Shown here: positions 1-5,668 of the stretch, piece after piece
How the letters are laid out: each line of letters starts with the position of its first letter
Position numbering within the stretch: the stretch's first letter is position 1
Assembly (NCBI GenBank): GCA_039815365.1
Contig: JBCBZK010000177.1
Coordinates: 1 to 5,869, forward strand
Reading direction: 5' to 3'
Length of the DNA stretch: 5,869 nt
From: CALBPI01 sp039815365
GTDB taxonomy: Bacteria; Pseudomonadota; Gammaproteobacteria; Steroidobacterales; Woeseiaceae
Notes under the pieces: model-generated
Seen by the model: only the letters and a program-made list of their open reading frames with translations
Databases searched by the model: none
What the model was told of the DNA's origin: nothing
Position numbers and translations under genes: made by a program

Positions 1-1328
1 GTGTCTTGCCCAACGAGCGTCGCTGCAGTTATCGGCGCAAGACTGTCCGTAAATAGCGGGCCCAGATACCCTGGCGTGCCATTGTCGAAGTCCTCGCCCT
101 CCGAATGGAAGAAACCGATCATGCCGTACGGACCGGTGTCTGATGCGAATTCGACGCGCAGCTCGTGCGAATCATAGTCGATATCACCAACGGGCAAGAC
201 CGTGAATGCGCTAATGATCGACCCAAAGAAATCTGTCCCATTAATCGGGTCACGGTCGGAGTTACCAGCCGAGAAAACGTCACTTTGGATGTTGGCAAAC
301 TGGTAGGAAACACTAACGTTCTCCGAGAACTCATAACCGACGGCTGCACGGAATAGATCGGTCTCTGACTCTAGTCCATAGCCACGTGGGTCGATCAGGA
401 AGCCGATCGGGTTCCCGGTGCCCGCCTCGATCGGCGTATCGGGAATCTCGCCGCATATGCCACGGACAGGACCACCGAATAGTGTGCCACCGCAATTGAA
501 GTCTCCTAGCTCTAGCCGTGACTGTGCGCGACTCTCGGTTGACTGTTCAAATCTGTTATAGGCTAGCTCGATGTTCCATTGGTCTGTTGGACTCGCGACA
601 AACGAAATACTGTAGGCATTGTTGTCCCACCCGCCGATCGAGTCATCAGTGCCTGGACTCACACCCGCGCTAGCCGCTGGGTGATCGTTGTCCCAGTCGC
701 CATCGAATTCACTGAGCGATGCGCTCACTTTTACTGCAGCTTTTCCCGGAACGATCGGAAAGCTGATATCTCCCGACAGGTCTTGTCGGCCATCGGAGCC
801 AAACACCGCGCCGACGTTCGCGGAGAATACATCGAGATCCGCCTTGCTCGTCACATAGTTGATTGCGCCCATGAATGCGTTGACGCCGTAAAGCGCACTT
901 TGCGGACCCTTAACGACTTCGACTCGCTCCAGGTTGATGGTGCCGATATCCAATGCGTATTGACGTGGGATATAAACGCCGTCAATAAACGTCGAAACGT
1001 TTTGCTCGAGCTGATCGACCGAGAACTGACTGGCGCCTCGGATAACCGGCGTTCCAAAGCCGCCGTTCGAGAAATCTTCGTAGGTCAGACCTGGTGTGTA
1101 CAACGCAACATCATCAAGTTCTTCGATACTGCGCGTTGCAATGTCCTCTGAAGAGAACGCATTGATCGAAAGCGACACATCTTGCAATGACTCTTCGGTC
1201 TTACGAGCGGTAACGGTAATTTCGTCGAGAAATGCTTCCTCCTGTGCGTTCGCAGGAATCGTGACCAGCAGGCTCGCAACCAAACTGAAGACGAAGGGTG
1301 TTAGCACCATTTTTGAATCAATTCTCAT
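1..1328 (-). CDS. TonB-dependent outer-membrane receptor, N-terminal part (cut by window edge)
   Basis: The reading frame stays open for 442 codons from ATG 1328 to the window edge, so the C-terminal part of the beta-barrel is missing. A signal peptide is visible: basic start (MRIDSK), hydrophobic core at residues 8-24, and a likely cut after ANA at residue 28. A TonB-box-like DEITVTA follows at 35-41, then the typical ARKTEESLQDV. The plug domain covers about 45-160, with VIRGA (95-99), FIDGVYIPR (114-122) and VEVVKGPQSALYGVNAFMGA (136-155). Barrel strands follow. C279 and C292 may form a disulfide in an extracellular loop. The start is supported by GGGGAG five bases upstream. The family imports siderophores, vitamins, glycans or other small molecules using TonB-ExbBD energy; the substrate cannot be read here. 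It is separated from the operon behind it by a terminator and a long spacer, so it is probably transcribed alone. Confidence 0.95.
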   Translation of the reverse strand, partial: MRIDSKMVLTPFVFSLVASLLVTIPANAQEEAFLDEITVTARKTEESLQDVSLSINAFSSEDIATRSIEELDDVALYTPGLTYEDFSNGGFGTPVIRGASQFSVDQLEQNVSTFIDGVYIPRQYALDIGTINLERVEVVKGPQSALYGVNAFMGAINYVTSKADLDVFSANVGAVFGSDGRQDLSGDISFPIVPGKAAVKVSASLSEFDGDWDNDHPAASAGVSPGTDDSIGGWDNNAYSISFVASPTDQWNIELAYNRFEQSTESRAQSRLELGDFNCGGTLFGGPVRGICGEIPDTPIEAGTGNPIGFLIDPRGYGLESETDLFRAAVGYEFSENVSVSYQFANIQSDVFSAGNSDRDPINGTDFFGSIISAFTVLPVGDIDYDSHELRVEFASDTGPYGMIGFFHSEGEDFDNGTPGYLGPLFTDSLAPITAATLVGQD

Positions 1329-1333
1329 TTTGT

Positions 1334-1339
1334 CTCCCC
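1334..1339 (-). promoter_or_regulatory. Ribosome binding site of the TonB-dependent receptor
   Basis: On the minus strand GGGGAG lies five bases before ATG 1328. This fixes the start that also gives a complete signal peptide. Another in-frame ATG at residue 7 would shorten the basic N-region and lacks such a site. Confidence 0.7.
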
Positions 1340-1406
1340 AGAAACTGTCTTGAATCGAACGTGACGACCGGCCTCTGTGCACCAGACGTAAACTCTCAAC
1401 GCAACC

Positions 1407-1471
1407 GTGTTAACCGGCTGTTATCGTCATGTAAAGACTATAGATCAGGCATTCGGTGCGATTGATTCAAT
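1407..1471 (-). promoter_or_regulatory. Possible promoter/operator region of the TonB-dependent receptor
   Basis: The spacer between the operon terminator and the receptor start must hold the receptor promoter if that gene is transcribed separately. Read on the minus strand, TTTACA (1435-1430) is followed after 17 bases by TAACAC (1412-1407), a good -35 with a poor -10. A separate TATAGT lies at 1442-1437 and TTGAAT at 1470-1465, but these two are 22 bases apart, too far for a standard sigma-70 pair. A perfect 5-bp inverted repeat with a one-base centre (ATTGATTCAAT, 1461-1471) overlaps TTGAAT and could be an operator. No Fur-like box was recognised. The exact promoter is uncertain. Confidence 0.25.
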
Positions 1472-1542
1472 TTAGCGAATACCGTTATCCACTCTAGGCA
1501 TGGCTAGTTAGGTGCAGACTATGGGTAGCAGAAGTGCATGAT

Positions 1543-1572
1543 AAAAATAGAAAAACCCGGTAGGAACCGGGT
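1543..1572 (-). terminator. Rho-independent terminator of the minus-strand operon
   Basis: A perfect 7-bp stem, ACCCGGT/ACCGGGT (1555-1561 with 1566-1572), has a 4-base loop. On the minus strand it runs directly into TTTTTCTATTTTT. It lies 36 bases below the stop codon of the lipocalin-like gene. The T-tract is only on the minus-strand side, so it is not a bidirectional terminator. It marks the end of the operon and separates it from the receptor gene. Confidence 0.9.
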
Positions 1573-1608
1573 CATCAAGTACAGAACATCGGTGCTAATG
1601 CCCGCCGT

Positions 1609-2100
1609 TCAGACGTCCGGAACCGTCATGTCGTTCTCATAACGCTTCCAATCCTCAGTAACAAAATGCTCATCGATCAAGGTACGTTTGATCAGACGAC
1701 CACCCTTGAACCACTGCCACACTCGCGAGCGGTACTTTCGGCAATCGCTCACCTGAATCATCTCGTAAAGATACAGGTCTGGCTCGTTGTGTCGCGTCCA
1801 ATTCAGCATGGTTGTGCGGTTATAGGTATCCAGATCAACCTCTGCCGCCCAACCGTCAATGTGGGTATAGAACACCAGTCGCTTACCTTCTATGTGGGTC
1901 GGAAAGTCCTTGACCTCCGTCTCACCGTTCTCCCAAAAGTAGTAGTTTGTTTGATGATAGTTTTCCTCATCCGGAAACCTGCAAAGCAATCGCGAGCGAT
2001 GCTCATCAATCTTGTTGCCGTCGATATCAAAGTAACGATACCAACCTTCCCAAACTCCTTCGTTGCTCGAGATGATGGGCATTCTTTCCTTTAGTGACAT
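1609..2100 (-). CDS. Lipocalin-like beta-barrel protein, DUF3598-type (hypothetical)
   Basis: The 163-residue protein has no signal peptide or membrane segment and is probably cytoplasmic. It is rich in W, Y and F placed in alternating strand-like patterns: GVWEGWYRYFDIDGN (15-29), a HQTNYYFWENGETE segment near 50-63, and DLYLYEMIQVSD further on. The opening motif G-x-W-x-G-x-Y/F plus repeated antiparallel strands fits a lipocalin or fatty-acid-binding-protein-like barrel, and the style resembles DUF3598 proteins. That assignment is from memory and is not certain. Such barrels usually bind a hydrophobic ligand; no catalytic motif is visible. ATG 2100 is preferred over the adjacent in-frame GTG 2103 because AGGAGG lies 8 bases before the ATG but only 5 before the GTG. 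It is the last gene before the terminator, so it is likely co-transcribed with the NTF2-like gene upstream. Confidence 0.85.
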   Translation of the reverse strand: MSLKERMPIISSNEGVWEGWYRYFDIDGNKIDEHRSRLLCRFPDEENYHQTNYYFWENGETEVKDFPTHIEGKRLVFYTHIDGWAAEVDLDTYNRTTMLNWTRHNEPDLYLYEMIQVSDCRKYRSRVWQWFKGGRLIKRTLIDEHFVTEDWKRYENDMTVPDV

Positions 2101-2108
2101 CACATTGT

Positions 2109-2114
2109 CCTCCT
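2109..2114 (-). promoter_or_regulatory. Strong ribosome binding site of the lipocalin-like gene
   Basis: A full AGGAGG stands 8 bases before ATG 2100. It is the strongest Shine-Dalgarno sequence in the window, suggesting that this last gene is translated independently of upstream coupling. An out-of-frame ATG at 2105 reaches a stop at once (ATGTGA). Confidence 0.75.
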
Positions 2115-2135
2115 GATTTGTCCTATGTGGTTTAC

Positions 2136-2174
2136 GGCCGTTCGGCGACGCTGCACGATGCAGCGCTGCCGGCC
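2136..2174 (-). repeat. Intergenic hairpin with competing outer stems
   Basis: A perfect 7-bp inverted repeat, CGCTGCA/TGCAGCG (2149-2155 and 2159-2165), has a 3-base loop. It extends outward, after a small internal mismatch, through CGGC/GCCG (2143-2146 and 2168-2171). An alternative outer stem, GGCCG with CGGCC (2136-2140 and 2170-2174), uses two of the same bases and would compete with it. It lies between the NTF2-like stop and the start of the lipocalin-like gene. No U-tract follows on the minus strand, so it is not a standard terminator. Possible roles are mRNA stabilisation, a processing site or partial attenuation; none is shown. Confidence 0.55.
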
Positions 2175-2195
2175 ATGGTGTCTGATTCGGGCCGA

Positions 2196-2600
2196 CTATT
2201 CGCTGCCCGCATGAAAACCTGCATCCAGTTTCCCGCTATTGTAGATTATGATTTCTGCGAACACGCCGTCCGCGTTCAACTTAAAGATGTTGCAATTTTT
2301 CATGACGCTTTTGGCGCCATCATGACCGACCAGACTGACTGAAAAGTAGGTACAAATTGACTGCGTGACTGGGTCTGGCACATGCGTGTAGTCGTGAAAA
2401 TCAATAACGTCGAACGTACTGAGGAATTCCTCAAAATGCGTCCCGAGTGCTTGTTTGCCACGATACGTAAAAGTCGCGGCAGGGAACCACATCAAACAGT
2501 CTTCCGAGAAGGTGTCCATCACCGCCTGCCATTCGTGCCGATTGCAAGCTTCGAAGTAGGTAACGGACAAATCGATTAATTGTTGTCGTGATAGTTTCAT
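2196..2600 (-). CDS. NTF2-like / SnoaL-like family protein
   Basis: The 134-residue protein has the usual length and layout of the NTF2-like superfamily. An N-terminal helix (LSRQQLIDLSVTYFEACNR, 3-21) leads into WQAVMDTFSEDCLMWFPAAT, which is the helix-turn-strand signature (D/E-W-x-x-V/L...F..D). Then come YRGKQALGTHFEEFLSTF and several strands ending in IIIYNSGKLDAGF. Members form a cone-shaped pocket and act as ketosteroid-isomerase-type isomerases, polyketide cyclases, dehydratases or simple binding proteins. The activity cannot be fixed without pocket alignment. There is no signal peptide. The gene starts 47 bases after the PrpD-like stop. Its Shine-Dalgarno is weak: AGGA lies about 13 bases upstream, so translation may be modest or depend on readthrough from upstream ribosomes. 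Confidence 0.9.
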   Translation of the reverse strand: MKLSRQQLIDLSVTYFEACNRHEWQAVMDTFSEDCLMWFPAATFTYRGKQALGTHFEEFLSTFDVIDFHDYTHVPDPVTQSICTYFSVSLVGHDGAKSVMKNCNIFKLNADGVFAEIIIYNSGKLDAGFHAGSE

Positions 2601-2647
2601 GTTTGTGTCTGTATCCTGAATCGGCCGATCGCTGGCAAGACAGCGCG

Positions 2648-4024
2648 TTAGCTCACTAGGTCAAGCAAAGAGCTGACGTCATTGAGCTTGGCGAGTTGGT
2701 TCGATGCATCAATAAACTGCTCTGCATGATCGGCAACCAAGCCAAGCTCAAAGCAGCGGCGGACTTTGTCTTCGCGCTGGCGCTTTGACAGCGCATTGTC
2801 GGGAGCTCCTAGCGGCGTGTCGCAATACGCGCCCATAGACCGACCGTTCTTAAGGCGAATTTGCATGCGTTGCGGGCCCAACGCGTTTCGGTCTTCATTG
2901 CCATCATCATGAATGTGAACCAGTTGCCCAATGCGCGTGATCTCGGAGTCTGAAAAGGTCGCTTTGTCGAAACGCCGCGGATCAATATCGTCGTCAAGAA
3001 ACATCAATGGCAATATGAACTTGAGACAAAGCCGCGCGTAGGATGGCGTCATGTCTGGTGTTGCGGGACGTCCGACAAGCAGCATGATCAGCGGTGGAAC
3101 ATGAATATCAATGCTCGCGATGTCACTGGCGACGATTGGTTCATTTGCACGCAATTCGCGAATCATCGTCAATGCAGCTTGTGTAGCGCGGCCCGCTGGA
3201 TACGGTTTATGCGCCATCTGCAGGACCTTAAACGGTCGACCGAGCTCGGCCAACAGCCGATCTATCTGCTCGCCCGATTCAAATAACTTGAAATAACCAA
3301 ACTGACCGTCAATGAAGTCAATCGGTCCGGTCATGCCAGCCTCAACCATGTCGACACTCAAGTGCGCCATCCGCGATGCATTGCCGATCTGCATCGGCAA
3401 TGCCATAGAGCCTTCCCAATGCGCTTGCATGGTGCCGGCCGTTTGCGCGTGCGCTAGCCCTAACGTATGAATCAACTGTTGTTTGTCAAAGCCGCGCAGT
3501 TTCGCCATGCCGGCTGCCGCGCCCATGCCACCGGCCGCAGACGGCCTAAAAAATCGCGGGCTTGCCGACGTATCGCCGCCGAAAAAGACCGCAACCTCAA
3601 TCGCGACCACGACGGCAACGATCAACGCTTCACCACTAATGCGTTGGCGCTCGAACTCTGCCGCCATCGCTCCGACTGGCGCACACAGTGCGATGACGAC
3701 AGACAGGTCATGCAGGCCATCCCACTCCAGTGCATGCAATTGTGTCCCATTCACGAACGCGGCCGAAGGACGGGGCAAGCGCACACCTGGGCGACCTAAA
3801 ACGCGGTTCGACCCTTCACCCCACAGCTTCGCGGCGGCTAGTGCTTTGTCAGTCGCATCATACGTCACCCCGGCAATGCCAACTGCCAGCGTATCCATGA
3901 TAAAAATTTGCGCCGCTTCAACTGCTTCGGATGACAAATCAGCAAACGTGACGTTTGCCGCGAACTCGGCTAGTGCGTCGACCAGATCGAATTGCTGGAT
4001 ACGGTTGTCGAGCGCCTCATTCAT
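2648..4024 (-). CDS. MmgE/PrpD-family protein with altered active-site residues
   Basis: This 458-residue protein has normal MmgE/PrpD length. The family includes 2-methylcitrate dehydratase, cis-aconitate decarboxylase and iminodisuccinate epimerase. Family marks are IFIMDTLAVGIAG (40-52), FVNGTQLHALEWDG (90-103), the GGMGAAAGMAKLRG stretch (165-178), GLAHAQTAGTMQAHWEGS (189-206), VEAGMTGP (227-234) and HKPYPAGRATQAAL (from 272). By alignment from memory, several catalytic positions differ: HALDFDD reads HALEWDG, the later HP(S/T) His falls near I111, the central His of G-x-H-x-T falls at R160, and the conserved Lys of KRLH falls near L209. The reaction is therefore not predictable, and the protein may be inactive, use another mechanism or be structural. 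ATG 4024 overlaps the end of the preceding gene by 8 bases, implying translational coupling. It is soluble, with no signal peptide. Confidence 0.93.
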   Translation of the reverse strand: MNEALDNRIQQFDLVDALAEFAANVTFADLSSEAVEAAQIFIMDTLAVGIAGVTYDATDKALAAAKLWGEGSNRVLGRPGVRLPRPSAAFVNGTQLHALEWDGLHDLSVVIALCAPVGAMAAEFERQRISGEALIVAVVVAIEVAVFFGGDTSASPRFFRPSAAGGMGAAAGMAKLRGFDKQQLIHTLGLAHAQTAGTMQAHWEGSMALPMQIGNASRMAHLSVDMVEAGMTGPIDFIDGQFGYFKLFESGEQIDRLLAELGRPFKVLQMAHKPYPAGRATQAALTMIRELRANEPIVASDIASIDIHVPPLIMLLVGRPATPDMTPSYARLCLKFILPLMFLDDDIDPRRFDKATFSDSEITRIGQLVHIHDDGNEDRNALGPQRMQIRLKNGRSMGAYCDTPLGAPDNALSKRQREDKVRRCFELGLVADHAEQFIDASNQLAKLNDVSSLLDLVS

Positions 4025-4418
4025 TCATCGAGTCCGTCTGCGCAAGGCGGGCCGCCATATCATCGATATCCAGGTCCTGTCGGCCGGCCATCGCGTCAAC
4101 TTGTTGTTGCAGCGGGCGCAGAACGCGGGCGCAGTATTCCACTTGCGCGAGCTGCCGCGCCTGCCCACTCTCGGCATCTGGAACGTAAGTGTCTACATCG
4201 TCATCAGATAACACGCCCTTGCCGATCAGTAATCGTTCCAGTGTGTCGATGCGCTCACGAGCGCTCGCCAGTTCAGCCATCAATGCCATGCAAATCGAAT
4301 AATTTTGTTCCGCCATCGCATCGCGGAAGTATTGTGGACGTTTACCCTGCGGTCTGGCGTTCGCCAGTTGTGATATTTGTGCAGGTGTCAATCCGTCGCG
4401 GGTGTCATTGCTACTCAT
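4017..4418 (-). CDS. Small helical protein of unknown function
   Basis: I do not recognise this 133-residue protein. It appears almost wholly alpha-helical and charged. LTPAQISQLANARPQGKRPQ (10-29) leads into a long helix at about 30-66 with a heptad-like stretch, LASARERIDTLERLLIGKGV (50-69). An acidic SDDDVDTYVPDAESG linker follows, then a second helix at about 86-110 and an acidic DLDIDDMAA tail. LERLLIxKG is a helix-end pattern seen in assorted accessory and enzyme subunits and does not prove homology. ATG 4418 is chosen because AGGAG lies 6 bases before it and it overlaps the methyltransferase stop by 8 bases; an ATG at 4517 would overlap that gene by about 100 bases. Its coupling to both neighbours suggests it could be a partner or assembly subunit of the methyltransferase or the PrpD-like protein. 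That is inference. Confidence 0.82.
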   Translation of the reverse strand: MSSNDTRDGLTPAQISQLANARPQGKRPQYFRDAMAEQNYSICMALMAELASARERIDTLERLLIGKGVLSDDDVDTYVPDAESGQARQLAQVEYCARVLRPLQQQVDAMAGRQDLDIDDMAARLAQTDSMNE

Positions 4419-5652
4419 GATTTGCTCCTGGGTCGGACCGCCATGCCCCGTAGGCATGCCATACCGGTTCCCGACCAAAATCCTGCCCAGCCTGACTATC
4501 GTCTGTTGCGACGTCAACGTGAGCGCGAGTCAACGCGGCATGAAACAGATTCGCCGTATCAAACCCTGTCGCTGCAAGAGCGGCATCCAGATCAATCGCA
4601 TGCAGCGCAGTCCAGAACGGCTCGCTATTGTTGTACGCATCCCAATCACGCATGAATTGCTCGAACAAGGGCATACGCTCGTCATACTGAGGTTGTTCCA
4701 AATGCAGGGTTAACCCGCCTGGCTTGAGCACTCTGTGGCACTCACCCAGAATTCGCGGCAGCGCTTTGGCAGACAACTCGTGCAAGAAGACACTGCTCTG
4801 CACCCAGTCGAATGATTCATCGGCGAAAGCAGACAGATCCTCACCCGACATTTGCATGAAGCGAATATTGTCTACGCCCAGGCTTTTGGCACGCGCGTGG
4901 GCATAGCGCAACATCGGCGCACTCACATCAATGGCGGTCACCTCGGCATCCGGAAACGCCTGAGCAATAGGTACGATATTGTGACCTGCAGCAACACCGA
5001 TATCGAGAATGCGCTTGGGCTGAAGATCACTGCGACGATTGCGAATGGCCTGCTTGACCCAGTGTGCAATCGCTTTGCCCGCCTCGTCGTTCAACGGGCC
5101 AACGGTGCCGCCAGTGGTGACATAGAAGCCGACGTCATAATTTGCGGCAGGACTCACGTCACCGTCGGTCAGCTCGCGGTAGTAACTCCCCGGCATGCAA
5201 TGATGATCGACTTCGGCAACATAGGAAGGGATCGCGACCGACGGATCGAGCACCAGATTGTCATCATCCTCATTCCACTGGCGCGCTCGCGCTGCCAGTG
5301 TATCCAGCTGCCTGAGCACAACTGCCGCGCCGGTCTGCTGGCGAATCTCCATCAGGTTGCGCCGCGTGGCGCCCCATATCGAGTGAAAGGCATTCGCGTT
5401 CATCGCTCGGCGCACTTCGTGACGAGTGGCGGGCGCACGACCATGGCGCTCTTCGAAGGTCGGCAACACTTGTTGTTCGTAGGCCAACTGATTGCCGGGC
5501 GACAAGCACGACGCAATCACTCTGTTGCAAGCTGACACGAAGTTGAGACGCGCACGTTCGTCATGTTTCAGCTCTGGATACACGCCATGCTGCTGTGCCT
5601 CGGTGACAGGCGGCGGAATATCGAAGTCCTGAATGGCTCGGTTGTTCTTCAC
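4411..5652 (-). CDS. Class I SAM-dependent methyltransferase with long N-terminal region
   Basis: This 413-residue cytosolic protein carries a Rossmann-type methyltransferase domain at about 205-375. Motif I is ILDIGVAAG (215-223), a variant of the usual D-x-G-x-G-x-G. The acidic ribose-binding residue is D242 in VTAIDVS. GEDLSAFADESFDWV (270-284) covers the adenine-side and post-motif region, and CHRVLKPGGL (305-314) is the UbiE/Methyltransf_11-type LKPGG. The first 200 residues match no domain I recognise. They are mostly helical, with CNRVIASCLSPGNQLAYEQQ (42-61) and then NYDVGFYVTTGGTVGPLND (171-189) just before the catalytic fold. They may give substrate specificity or dimerise. The methyl acceptor cannot be predicted. 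The start is GTG 5652, since an in-frame stop lies two codons upstream. The stop overlaps the next gene by 8 bases, and the preceding VOC gene ends 16 bases upstream. Confidence 0.92.
   Translation of the reverse strand: MKNNRAIQDFDIPPPVTEAQQHGVYPELKHDERARLNFVSACNRVIASCLSPGNQLAYEQQVLPTFEERHGRAPATRHEVRRAMNANAFHSIWGATRRNLMEIRQQTGAAVVLRQLDTLAARARQWNEDDDNLVLDPSVAIPSYVAEVDHHCMPGSYYRELTDGDVSPAANYDVGFYVTTGGTVGPLNDEAGKAIAHWVKQAIRNRRSDLQPKRILDIGVAAGHNIVPIAQAFPDAEVTAIDVSAPMLRYAHARAKSLGVDNIRFMQMSGEDLSAFADESFDWVQSSVFLHELSAKALPRILGECHRVLKPGGLTLHLEQPQYDERMPLFEQFMRDWDAYNNSEPFWTALHAIDLDAALAATGFDTANLFHAALTRAHVDVATDDSQAGQDFGREPVWHAYGAWRSDPGANHE
4425..4429 (-). promoter_or_regulatory. Ribosome binding site deciding the start of the small helical protein
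   Basis: AGGAG on the minus strand stands 6 bases before ATG 4418, inside the last codons of the methyltransferase gene. It supports the short 133-residue form over the longer frame that begins at 4517. Confidence 0.7.
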
Positions 5653-5668
5653 GATTCATACATTCCTG

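Noticed and set aside
579..1151. Plus-strand open frame (190 codons) opposite the TonB-dependent receptor
   Set aside because: The minus strand encodes the plug domain and early barrel here with strong family motifs, so this is a shadow frame.
2620..2645. 10-bp palindrome ATCGGCCGAT and a 5-bp hairpin (CGCTG/CAGCG) after the PrpD-like stop
   Set aside because: Both are short and without a T-tract, and they are expected by chance in GC-rich spacers. They are too weak to call a terminator or operator.
3483..4211. Long plus-strand open frame (242 codons) opposite the PrpD-like gene
   Set aside because: It is a mirror of the minus-strand coding frame, low in complexity (Ala, Ser, Arg, Pro), with no family motif. 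It spans the junction of two well-supported genes.
4017..4517. 166-residue form of the small helical protein starting at 4517
   Set aside because: It would overlap the methyltransferase by about 100 bases and has no better ribosome binding site, while AGGAG lies 6 bases before ATG 4418.
4852..5535. Plus-strand open frame (227 codons) opposite the methyltransferase
   Set aside because: The opposite strand encodes clear methyltransferase motifs in the same region. The frame shows no domain pattern and no ribosome binding site of note.
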